Source of the DNA: Balanoglossus misakiensis
Lineage: Eukaryota; Hemichordata
Assembly (NCBI GenBank): GCA_040954595.2
Contig: CM082583.2
Coordinates: forward strand, 3,844,001-3,908,000
Length of the DNA stretch: 64,000 nucleotides
Direction of reading: 5' to 3'
The position numbers and the translations under genes are program-made. Of the stretch, positions 42,501 through 51,738 are shown in pieces (position 1 is the first letter of the stretch; each line of letters opens with the position of its first letter). The notes below the pieces were generated by a model. That model did no database searches. It saw only the letters and a program-made list of their open reading frames with translations, and was not told the DNA's origin.

Positions 42501-43336
42501 TCACCCTTGGTGACCTCTCCCTATAACTGTTGGGTTCATGTAACTGTCTGGTAATTAATCACAGGTACTGACTTCCTGTATGACTACCAGTCACACTGAC
42601 GTGACCAAGGCCCATTAGTTATACATTCCCTGGAAGTGTAAATAGTAAATTACTGCGTGGTCAGCCAAGGTAAGGCTATTAAAATTACATACAAAATACA
42701 AATGTAAAAAGGCTGCAGGTTGAATAGTAATTATAGTATCTCACATTTATCTCTGTCAGAAAGCATTGCATGCAAGGGAGCACCTCTGCCAGATATAACT
42801 TTACAGGTACATGAATAAAGTCAATCTGTTTACGCAGTTTTGTATTTTTAACTGAGCTTGAGTCAACTTCAAGTTATCCAGGATTGAAAATAAAACGGGA
42901 ATATGCACGGTATGATATTTACTTCCTGTTTCGTTATCCTTTACGCTCCAGTTACGTAATTGTATTTACGTTATCAATTAATTTATCGCGTTTTATTAAA
43001 TTGACAATAACACTAGGGTCTACATATATGGCTAAGAAAAACATCGTAATTATGCCATGACAGGCAAGACAGACTAGTCCTCACACCAATATTGTGGTTA
43101 AATACGCCGTGTACGAAAAGGTAAATCCGTGAGAGCTGCGATCTGATCGTTCAGTCACTTCCACCAGGTCAGGTGTGCAGTGTCATCATATGTCAGAATC
43201 TCATGATCGTGTGAATGATACTCACGTAAATTTGGTCTTTACGGTATCGGAATCTCAATTCCTCCAGAAGTGTCGTCTCATCTAGATTTGCCAACGTGGC
43301 TAAGTCATCGATTTGTCCCACCGGTGGCCGTGCCAT
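25539..43336 (-). CDS. Unconventional myosin with C-terminal SH2 domain, 30 exons, 1,078 residues
   Basis: From ATG at 43334-43336 to TGA at 25539-25541, thirty exons join with no phase error to 3,237 nt. Domains: motor (about residues 1-680), converter and one clear IQ motif (about 703-722), a charged linker (about 740-868), SH2 (871-957), proline-rich tail (965-1060) and a short basic end. No N-terminal kinase, SH3, ankyrin, MyTH4, FERM or PH domain is visible. The motor should move on actin with ATP; the SH2 should bind phosphotyrosine proteins and the proline tail may bind SH3 or WW proteins, so the molecule could carry or hold tyrosine-kinase signalling complexes along actin. The motor reads closest to class III-like motors ([19 protein letters not shown]), but class is not settled. 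Exon details are in the four entries that follow. All introns are GT-AG except one GC-AG. Confidence 0.93.
25718..26179. repeat. 462-bp element, copy 1, ending in a 144-bp palindrome
   Basis: It matches 26504-26965 base for base at a constant offset of 786 with about four substitutions and no indel, so about 99% identical. The first 310 bp are GC-richer than the surroundings (CCGTACGGAACGGTACGTAC and other CpG-rich blocks). The last 144 bp (about 26036-26179) form a near-perfect palindrome around CATCGCCCTCCGCTACGCGT. It lies in the last intron of the SH2-myosin gene. Confidence 0.9.
26504..26965. repeat. 462-bp element, copy 2
   Basis: Direct repeat of 25718-26179 with the same palindromic right end (about 26822-26965). 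The two copies are separated by 324 bp of unrelated sequence. Both start at GCATTATTATACATCTAGTG and end at CTCATATTA. Sharp shared ends suggest an insertion unit rather than unequal crossing over, though a single duplication followed by a gap cannot be excluded. Confidence 0.9.
28323..29840 (-). other. SH2 domain exons 24-27 of the myosin
   Basis: Exons 29653-29840, 29000-29089, 28583-28700 and 28323-28370. The domain begins with [16 protein letters not shown], has the strand FLIRVSES in which Arg896 is the phosphotyrosine-binding arginine, GYSLSFR, then [16 protein letters not shown] and LAALVLYHQ, and ends with [14 protein letters not shown]. Just before it, [19 protein letters not shown] resembles the segment found before the SH2 domain of SH2D7, HSH2D and SH2D2A (form ..RWFTETQ...). 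These exons belong to the same gene as the motor: introns are short, phases are continuous, and no start or stop separates them. Confidence 0.9.
28858..28990. repeat. (TCA/ATC)n trinucleotide microsatellite
   Basis: About 130 bp of CAT/ATC/CAC triplets inside the SH2-encoding part of the myosin, ten to twenty bases past the 5' splice site of exon 25 (donor at 28998-28999 on the minus strand). Open frames of poly-Asp, poly-Ser or poly-Met here are artefacts. Confidence 0.9.
30049..30293. mobile_element. TTAA-flanked MITE (piggyBac-type target)
   Basis: A 237-bp unit (30053-30289) has inverted ends AGGGAAGCGGTCAA and its near-complement TGAACCACTTCCCT, flanked on both sides by TTAA (30049-30052 and 30290-30293). 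TTAA duplication is the signature of piggyBac-type transposases. It has no coding capacity, so it would be a non-autonomous copy. It sits in the intron between exons 23 and 24 of the myosin. Superfamily is inferred from the TTAA and short inverted ends. Confidence 0.6.
30704..32327 (-). other. SH2-myosin lever and linker exons 21-23
   Basis: Exons 32236-32327, 31643-31807 and 30704-30852. Exon 21 opens with [20 protein letters not shown], the end of the converter; the join to exon 22 makes [15 protein letters not shown], an IQ motif (Q...RG...R) expected to bind calmodulin or a light chain. It is followed by a basic-charged helix and a linker ending [15 protein letters not shown]. Exon 22 ends at CCACAAG|GCAAGT, a GC donor; the frame is kept only if this GC site is used, since exon 23 starts with the second base of a Gly codon. 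Confidence 0.85.
34860..34945 (-). repeat. Dispersed repeat, copy in myosin intron 16
   Basis: Minus strand reads AAAAAGGGACAAAGTCTCTT followed by TTAATTTTGTTCGATACAAG and ACACTGTTATTTGACATAGG. Relatives lie at 51204-51276 and 63725-63800 on the plus strand. No tRNA-like head was seen; type of element unknown. Confidence 0.55.
36475..36503. repeat. (CA)n microsatellite in a myosin intron
   Basis: About 14 CA units after ATACATACATAC-type triplets, 50 bp below exon 13 of the myosin gene. Confidence 0.85.
38047..38084. repeat. (TGAA)n microsatellite in a myosin intron
   Basis: TGAATGAATGAATGAATGAA with a short imperfect continuation. Confidence 0.8.
40623..40916. repeat. 294-bp MITE with long inverted ends in myosin intron 4
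   Basis: ATACGCCTTTTTCATAAAGA at 40623 faces its complement ending at 40916. Pairing continues through GACGATGCGAAAAC..GGCCAGTAAGCCACA, giving arms of about 70-85 bp with few mismatches and a centre of about 130 bp. No open frame. Non-autonomous DNA element, family not identified. Confidence 0.75.
42105..43225 (-). other. First intron of the SH2-myosin
   Basis: A 1.1-kb intron between the start exon and exon 2; no exon or repeat recognised in it. The other motor introns are mostly 300-700 bp. Confidence 0.6.
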
Positions 43337-45194
43337 TTTAACGGCTGCAAAAAACAGAGGCCGTTTGTGGAGTCGTCGATGGAGTGTGTGTCGTCCAAAC
43401 TCTTGTGTACCAATGACGCATAGGGTGGGACCTGGGTCAGTATCTATTGTGATGCAAATAAGGGTCATTCCTGGACAAGCTTAGACTTGAAAAGGGGTGA
43501 TATACCTTCATGAAGAGTACCGCTTTTAAATTAAATTATCGAAAAATGAGCTTCGTTTTCTTTTGGTCAATTATTGCATTTGCCAGTCCGAGCGTCTGAC
43601 ATTTTCCCGGAATTATTAAGGATTCCTGGAGGGTAATATTCAACTAATTGTTTCAATTAATTGACTAATAGCTAATTCCAATATCTCCATTTATGTTTGT
43701 AAGTACACAGACATATTTTTAGCCTAGTGTTGTTTTTGGACAGTTTGAAGTTAAATTGTCGTAAAAGGATAAAACCATGGTCCGGATATCGTTAGCTTGA
43801 CTACAATATCTCCCACTTGACTTTACACGCAACTTTTAGCAGTCAACTTCAGGAGAGTCCTTCAATTTTGCTCTTTACATCCGGGCATCCTCTGCATAAA
43901 CATTGCTTTAGTACATGTAAATAAATTTCAACCAACGAATTATTCTGTATACATAACCTATAATTCATCGCATACATTTTTGGGTTTATGCCTTCACAAA
44001 ATTGACCAAAGAAACAACATTTGGTCTAAAACGCAATGAAGTGCCGCCCCCAACGTTGTTGGCCAAAATCCTCGGTTGCCGCGACCTCCCCAGATGGTGC
44101 TTCACCTTGACATTGCATCGGTTCAGGCCTTTCTAGGATAATTTATAAAATATAAAAGGGAGAGTTATAACTGAGATATTGATCGTTAGAGCAGCTGTTT
44201 CACCATTGACGTCTTTTGTAATGTGATATTCCAAAAAGTGCTGCTTGCATTAAATATTTTGTAAGGAACAGATGTTCTGATGGCTCGTATTATATTTCAT
44301 ATACTTTTAATTTGGATAGAATCACTTTTGTATGCAAGACAAACACTACTGTGCCAATCCAAATATTTTTTTCCGTACAAGATAAACAAATCCCGCATAA
44401 AGGTGTTTGTAAGCGGTAAAAAATAAATGTATAATCTGCCGACAACTCCTGCTGTAACACAACAGTAAATCAAGACAACTTTGACCGTTTCCAAAGTGAT
44501 GTATTTTTGTATAAAACAAGACAGGGAGAGAAACAATTCGACGAAAGGAAAATGAAATCGGGAGATCTCACCGCAAACATAGTTTTTACCAATTTAGGCT
44601 TGTGTGTTCAACCCGAACGAAAATAATATTCTGAAAATTGGATGGATGAAACTATTTTGGTCCTGTGTAATCTTGTCGCGAAAAAAATATGTACCACTCC
44701 CCAAAAAAGTGCTCAAACATTAGTTACCCCTCTAAACAACTACCGGAAATCAGTGATCTTGTCACAAATGCACCAGCCTTCGATAATTCTGTCCAAGACC
44801 ACACATCCACACGTAAAATTTGAATATTACAAAATAAAAGTTTCCAGTAGAACTCAATGCCTACAGGTGGCATGAAAACAAATGGTGGCAATATGATGCA
44901 AAAAAGATCAGTGTAGCATGGCCGCAAATACATCGTTGTGATTGGTTAAGACCCTGTTGTAATTTATGCAAGCCATGGTAATATAGAGCATAATGCACAG
45001 TTATATTTGTCCTATAATATGAATATGAATATAAATGTTCAATGTGTAATCAAACAACAGGGAAGGCAATATTTAGATTTCAGGAAAACATTTCTGTCAA
45101 GAACATCCGTTTGACAATGTGATATGAAACTTGTTGTTGTGATTTTCTTCATATTTGGAGTGCGTGAGTATTTCTGGAGATGGTATCTAAGATA

Positions 45195-45231
<37 letters not shown>

Positions 45232-45292
45232 GTGATGGTGATGGTGATGGTGATGGTGATGATGATGGTGATGATGATGGTGATGATGATGG

Positions 45293-45380
<88 letters not shown>

Positions 45381-46023
45381 AATGATAAACTTTCTTGTCT
45401 TCGTGATTGAACATAAATAGGAGTGCCATAGGCCAATCATTTTAATACAGAAATATATTGACTGGAGAGATTTGTTTGTTGAATAGCTAGCTTGCAATAT
45501 ATGAAATGATTATGGTTGTTTAAACGTTCTACTTGTTCACAGCTGACTACATGATAGATGCGTTTGCCGAAAGACACACAGCTATAGCGTGACCATGGTA
45601 TTACCGTTGTCACTACTGGACGCTATCTGACCAAATCTTCACAGTGGTCCGTAACATTATAGCAGGAATCAAATTACTACAACCAAATAAATGATGAACA
45701 CCGTCCACGTCATTCATTCGTGGCACACATGCGGTGCGTTTAGTGTGTGAATTATCCATTTTCGACGATCAAATCAGATTATGGTTGATGTGATAAAACA
45801 AACATGTTTTTTATCAAGCCCATGAAAGGTAACTGGATAGTGTTAATAATACACCACGCCTGTCGTAAACGTTGAGGGCGGAAATCTTATTTCGTCATTA
45901 ATAAATTTCGACCAATCCCGTGTATTCGTAAAAATTAGAATAAGACCACTTCAAAGGTAATATTTTCCACTTTTATCGCTGATCTGATTCATTCCTGTTG
46001 AAGTCAATACACGGGCGTCAAAA
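43337..46023. other. Intergenic between myosin start and vWD gene; divergent promoters
   Basis: The myosin 5' UTR and promoter should lie just above 43336 and the vWD promoter below 46024; the two genes are divergent but 2.7 kb apart. Apart from the (GAT)n tract there is no feature I can name. Confidence 0.4.
45195..45382. repeat. (GAT)n microsatellite with ordered GGTGAT variants
   Basis: About 190 bp of GAT triplets, with a middle block alternating GGT-GAT and then GGT-GAT-GAT before returning to pure GAT. All long open frames across it are repeats of one or two residues and are not genes. Confidence 0.9.
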
Positions 46024-49000
46024 ATGCAATCCTTGGTAACAAGTGTCTGTGTATTTCTCATCGCCATTTCACACTTTTCGGTAAGTATCTCCAAATAATA
46101 TTTGTGATGAAAGCATCTTTCCAGATTTTAACTAAAATGGGCAGTAGACGTATCTTCTTCTTATGTATTCAGTCATTTTATTTTGTGTTTCATTTCCAGT
46201 CCTGCTAGCCACAACATGTTGATGAATAATTAGTATTCAGCTTGTCAGCACATCCCATACTATAGGTCTTACCGGCCATTTTATTGTTGTCCTGGCTAAA
46301 ATAACTAAAATGTAAACAAAAACATTGCACTTTACGTACTTTGATTGGCATTTGATAATGTTTTAGCCAGTAAAACACGAAATTGTGGTTATTGAAGAGA
46401 GGAACGTAATGAAATAATCATCAACATATTTTAAACTCATATCCCTTCCAAAGCGCGAGTTTAGTACGAAATCCTTTCTTTTGCATAAATTAGTCGAAGA
46501 AATCCAAACTCTTGAATATGTACAACTTTAACAACACTGTCTAATGAAGTTGACTTTTCGAAAGGTTGCAGTTTCATCAATACCATCAGCGATATTCATT
46601 GTCAACTTATACCAAAAGTTACAAAAATTCGGTGTTTTATTCCTCTCGGATTGTGAATACCACAGTTAACTTTCTCCCATAGTGCAAGTGAATGTTGCAT
46701 TTTACAAAAACTTATGCGTTTTCAAAATCACAAACTCAGTTGCAATTGTGTAAGTTTTAAACCATCAGCTAAGCATGTACTTCAAATGACGAGTGGTCAA
46801 CTTTTACTTTGGGAAGTATGATTTACAACATTGTGAGGTTATCACCCAGCGTTACATCAGTGCGGTCATGTAGTAGTCGATAACATTGCCTACATACATG
46901 TAAAAAGAATTTCAGGACCATTTCGCAAATACGTGCACTGTACTTATACTACAGTAATATGTTAACTGAGCTTAGAATCGATGACGGAATCTGACTAAGT
47001 CTTTTTATTATCAGTCGACTGTTACGCAATAGAATTTTCTATTTCTACTTAATATTGAAAATGATAAGATAACTACATTATTATATTAACAACCATCTGT
47101 AAATCATAGCTGTCGTCCAATAGAAATAAAATGATTGGCGTCATTGACAGCATCAGTAAAGTAATATCCACTGGTTCTAGTCACAGATTAATGTTTAGTC
47201 GTGTCATTTATGTTCACGTCACCGATTAAAATTACTTTATACTTTTGGCAAACAAAGCACATTGATCGTATTTAGCGACGACCACTTGTCCGCTTTCATT
47301 GGCAGCACGCGCGTTTACCTAACGTCAACGTTATCTTTTGGTAACAGCGGACATTACAAGGCCATAGACTATGCAGTTTGCTTGGAGTTTCAATGCAAAA
47401 AGAAAGTTATAGGCATTAGCAGTTAAATACTATAGAGCTCTACCAAAGAAATTATTACTAAACGCAAATTAACAATAATTTCAAGTTAATTAAATTTTTT
47501 TCGATGTTAATTTCCTGGTATTTTGGGGACATCATTTTGTTCCAACTGGACGAACCAAGTGTACAAATCAGAAATTTACAATCAAAATGAATTCCTGCAA
47601 AACCTGATTGTGTATTCAGATACGAAGAAATATCTCAATAATATGATAACATATTTGTTTCTTTCTAACGCTGCGACATACAAGGCGGCCCTTCCATTAG
47701 GTAGGTAACCTAATGTTATAACTTTTTCAAATATGTGTTTTTTTACTTAGATTTTTAAGGGTTGCCATGATATGATGAAGTATTGTACGCATGCGGTCAT
47801 TGCATGATGTATACATTCCATCACGATATGACGAAGTAGCTATATACATGCAGTATGACGAAGAAAAAATGATGTCATTATATGATCAAGTATTACGTGT
47901 GCTGTCATGGCCTGATGGCGTATGGTGTGTCCTTTACTACTACTGCTACTTATAGATACAGTATGGTACATGTGCTGTCATGATTAATGAAGTGCTGCTG
48001 TGTTGTCTTTGTGTTATAACTTGCGGAGATGGTGCAACAGCTTTTTTTAACGAGAAATTGACTTATTTGCATATATGGTTTCAATATAACCGCTGTTTCA
48101 TTACTGGTTTACTTTTAAGGTCCGAACAAAGTCACATGTGTGGCTAAAGGTGATCCCCACATCAAGACCTTTGATGGCACAACCTATGACTTCTCTGGTC
48201 ACTGCACCTATGACATGGTAAGGGACGTGAATCCACACAATGCCGGCTCAACTTTTGGTGTCACTGTAGACAACATGTATCGCAGAGGAGGTGAGTGCAT
48301 CGATAACAATCATCGTCTAACTGAGACAGAATACAACAATCTCAGCAAGACCTACTGTACAAAAAAAGTGGGATTCGTGGTTTGTTATGTGCTTGTTTCG
48401 AAACACAACTAGTTTACTTACCACAAAAACCACAAAATATTTTCGTGTTATCGACTTGTTGAAAAAATTAGGAGCGAATTATGAAACTGAACAAAATTGC
48501 AGAATAAAACTCTAAATAAATGTAATAATAAAGACCATCTAGATTTTAAAAGATGAGACAACTCAAAGAAAACAAACTCTACTACTTCAGTTTCGAATAA
48601 AATTAATCTATTCAGCAGGACCATTATAAAAAAGATTTTCTACTTTTCCAGATATAAAAATGAAAGCACGAACAAGTGCGTTCGGTGAAATATTTCGTCT
48701 TTGACACGTTCATGATCATGCGACTACTATCCAATTTCAGCGGAAGTCTCGGCCCCTTCGTGTGTTTACAACAGCATTTAATTCAAAACTTATATCTGCC
48801 AATAGGATTTTTAAGAGAAAAGTTTAGGATTATAAACCGTAACCTTTATAGACTTTTTTCTTTTTCCACTACTAAAATTTTGCTTAAAAAATCCATATAA
48901 ATCTTTAAGGGCGCGAGCATTTGCCACCTAACTGCACCCCTTCGTTTTTCTTGTATGTATAACAAGTACAATTTCCTATTCCTTTCTGCCTGGATTATTT

Positions 49001-50421
49001 CTCTCCGTCTTAGAATGTGTTGATCTCCATGACGACTAAATAATGTATCATTGGATATCCTTTCCTTTCAGAAAAGAACGCTCGCGTGGTGGGATTTTCC
49101 ATCCGTTCGAATGGAAACGTAGTTCATGTGACAGGAAAAGAAGATGGAACCTTCACTTTGAGAGATGTAAGATTTGTTTGTTCTCAGAAAAGCAAAGCAT
49201 TTGCGCATGTTTCTGGCTATGCTGACAATAGCTATCACCCGTGGGCCATCGTACCTAAAATCCCCCCCCCCCACAAGAGATATCTCAGACCGATATTTTC
49301 GGAAAGCCTAGTATTTACCTAGCTATCGGAATTACACTATTTGCACTCCTATCAATAGGGGTGTGGCAGTGAGAATTTGTTGTTATGGTTACGGCAGATT
49401 ACATGTTAATTAACACACAAAACTGCTAAATGTCTAACATCATTCGACATCAACAAATTTCGTGCAGAATTTTTTTAAATATATCTTTTTTTTTACAAAT
49501 TCTTAAGCGAATGAGCAGAAATTGATATAACATGCATAATACCAACATGAATTTGCAAGATTGGTATTTGTAGTAAATGTTACATAATTTGGTTAGGCAT
49601 TTCTGTGAAAATGCCAATACCAACATTTTGCAGTGGAAACACAGCACATAAATACTCTGCTACCAATAAGCTTACAATGGAATACGGCATGGACTTTCAA
49701 TGGACCGTAAAATTGCAAAAAAGTACGAAAGTACATATTTCTTGCCATGATGATACTGATAACAGACAATGATGATTAGGGCTTCTCTACTACAGGAAAA
49801 TGGAGCCGAAATCCAGCAAACAGGGTACCCTCTGACTCACGGTGGTATCACCATCAAAGAAGAGGGTACAAGCTTGGCCTTTGAGACTGACGTAGGAGTA
49901 CACCTCTTATGGAATAAATTCTTCCGAGTTGTCATCAGCCTTGATCTGGACGTAGTGGACGACGCGCGATATGTCGAAGGAATGTGCGGTGATGTCAATG
50001 GCGACGATGCGAATGATTTGAAATCCAGGCAAGGAGCCCCGGTTGATTTCAATCAACCCAAAAAGTCTGAACAACAGATCATCGATGAATTCGGAGACAC
50101 ATGGGCTGTACCCAATACGTACGTATTACGAATTTACGATGACTATTTTATAGCATTAATGTTTTCTCATTTGGCTATGATTTTTTGAAAGACATCAGTT
50201 GTAATATTGAAAATGATTAAATGCAGTAATTTGCCAGCAGGCTATAAATTTGCATTCAAGCATTGCTTTGGAAATATTTCACATAGCAATGGACGCCTGA
50301 AGTAAACTACATAATGATTTTATGAAAATGTGCATATACCCTTACCATTTTCTATCTTATTTCTTCGATATAATTTTTTTTCCTCATTTGTATTTGTCTC
50401 CACAGATGTGTCACCATATAA
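46024..50421 (+). CDS. Small secreted von Willebrand factor type D protein, 225 residues
   Basis: Exons: 46024-46080 (signal peptide, VCVFLIAISHFS), a 16-nt microexon 47685-47700 (AALPLG), 48120-48290, 49072-49166, 49796-50118 and 50406-50421 (stop 50419-50421). They sum to 678 nt in phase. The mature protein is almost only a vWD domain: CVAKGDPHIKTFDGTTYDFS at the start and MCGDVNGDDANDL near the end are the two hallmark motifs. vWD domains occur in large mucins, von Willebrand factor, zonadhesin and vitellogenin; here no C8, TIL or cystine-knot follows, and the frame ends soon after in NTCVTI. It is probably a soluble extracellular factor; function unknown. Poly(A) signal AATAAA at 50753-50758. 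Confidence 0.82.
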
Positions 50422-50752
50422 CCAGACGATCCAAAGATGTGTATAACTCTGATCCCTTGTGACACAAATAAGCAATTCCTGACAAAACTAGGGACACATG
50501 TATATCTACTGGCATGTATATAGTCTGAATAATTATATGTAGTAAGTCTGGTGTTATTCCATGACGGACTTTCTTTCTTTCTTTCTTGACATCAACTATC
50601 CATCCTGAAGTGATGACGTCATAGTCAGACAAATATGGAAATCAAACCATTGATAATCAAAGTGAAGACTTAGCAGAGTGACATCAGTATAGTGTGCATA
50701 TGTTACACGAGACTGCACTGTATAAATCCTTGTATTTCTGTTTCCATAATGA

Positions 50753-50758
50753 AATAAA
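50753..50758 (+). terminator. Poly(A) signal of the vWD gene
   Basis: AATAAA in GAAATAAAATG, 332 bases after the stop codon, followed by a T/GT-rich stretch. Confidence 0.55.
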
Positions 50759-51203
50759 ATGTTCTCTTCTTATATTTCTTTCAATAGAACCAATAAAATC
50801 ATACTGTACATGAAATACGAGCATTGCAAATCAATGTTTTAGATTACTTCTCTGTACAGAAAAGGTTTGTCGTTTTGAAAAGGGATCGAAATAGCGATAA
50901 CAAAGTACGTCCATCTTGCAGCGACACACATTTGTATAGGCAAATCAATGCATCCGGTATTTCTTTTATTTGAAGGTGATGCCATCCGAATTAATACTAT
51001 ATCAAATAACAAGGAACAGATGTGCAAGCCTTTAGTGAAGTACAAAATGTGCCAAATTCTTTGCAATAACTATTTAAAAACGATGTCATAGGGTAGCTGC
51101 TAAAGATTGCTATTTTTACAAATCAAGCAGAATTTAAAAATTGTTTGCTGTAGTCCTGCTTATATATTGAAATTTCACATCACATCTGTGGATGGCAATG
51201 ATT

Positions 51204-51276
51204 TAAAGGGACAAAGTCTCTCTCTTGCTGCCCCTTTTCCAGTAATTATGTTTGATACAAGACACTGTTTATGTCA
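51204..51276 (+). repeat. Dispersed repeat (GGGACAAAGTCTC family)
   Basis: AAAGGGACAAAGTCTCTCTC, then TTGCTGCCCCTTTTCC and ATTATGTTTGATACAAGACA. The same order recurs at 63725-63800 (plus) and 34860-34945 (minus). Confidence 0.65.
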
Positions 51277-51526
51277 ACCACACACTTCCATCCCACTTGC
51301 AGACACGAGAGTGAAAATCTCGCCGAAATAAATAATCAGTGTTTACCATTTATTCATTTTAGCGTAACTTTTACTCTCTTATCATACAAACGCTAGGAAG
51401 TTGGAATTTGGCAATATTACTTTATGAGTAGAAAGAAACGGTGTGTGTAACAGAAATCCAATCTTTCCACATCAGAATTCCTTTAAAACAAGTTTATTTT
51501 GAAATGGGCAGTACAGTACATGTATA

Positions 51527-51630
51527 AAAATCAAAGTAAACATTCTTAAAAACAATGTCGACCAAAAAATACCATGTATTAAAATCAAAGTGAAAATTCT
51601 TAAAAACAATGTCGGTCAAAAAATACCTGG
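51527..51630. repeat. Two 54-bp tandem units
   Basis: AAAATCAAAGTAAACATTCT and AAAATCAAAGTGAAAATTCT start two successive 54-bp units that both continue with TAAAAACAATGTCG and CAAAAAATACC. Confidence 0.75.
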
Positions 51631-51738
51631 GTGATCCCTGATGTGCATGTAATGTCCGTATGGGCCACAGTTCTTAAAACAGTGACTGAGCACTGAAGTC
51701 AAAGCAAGAGAAGGGGCTTCACAGCGTAATAGCTTCCA

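Larger units (their letters stand above)
32883..43336 (-). other. SH2-myosin motor domain exons 1-20
   Basis: Exons: 43226-43336, 42039-42104, 41565-41695, 41270-41372, 40432-40534, 40083-40239, 39750-39855, 38986-39105, 38307-38415, 37645-37764, 37292-37392, 36833-36919, 36556-36621, 36214-36330, 35689-35800, 34992-35059, 34326-34388, 34087-34206, 33701-33786, 32883-32978. P-loop SGESGAGKT at residues 103-111; switch [11 protein letters not shown] from 153; switch [17 protein letters not shown] from 379; actin-binding region [14 protein letters not shown] near the end. By counting back from [12 protein letters not shown], the TEDS position is Glu323, the state that needs no activating phosphorylation. 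All catalytic motifs are intact. There is no SH3-like N-terminal subdomain; the protein starts about 40 residues before [13 protein letters not shown]. Confidence 0.93.

Noticed and set aside
45039-45497. 152-residue and shorter open frames with poly-Ile/Thr, His, Asp or Met
   Set aside because: Produced by the (GAT)n tract; no splice sites or family match.
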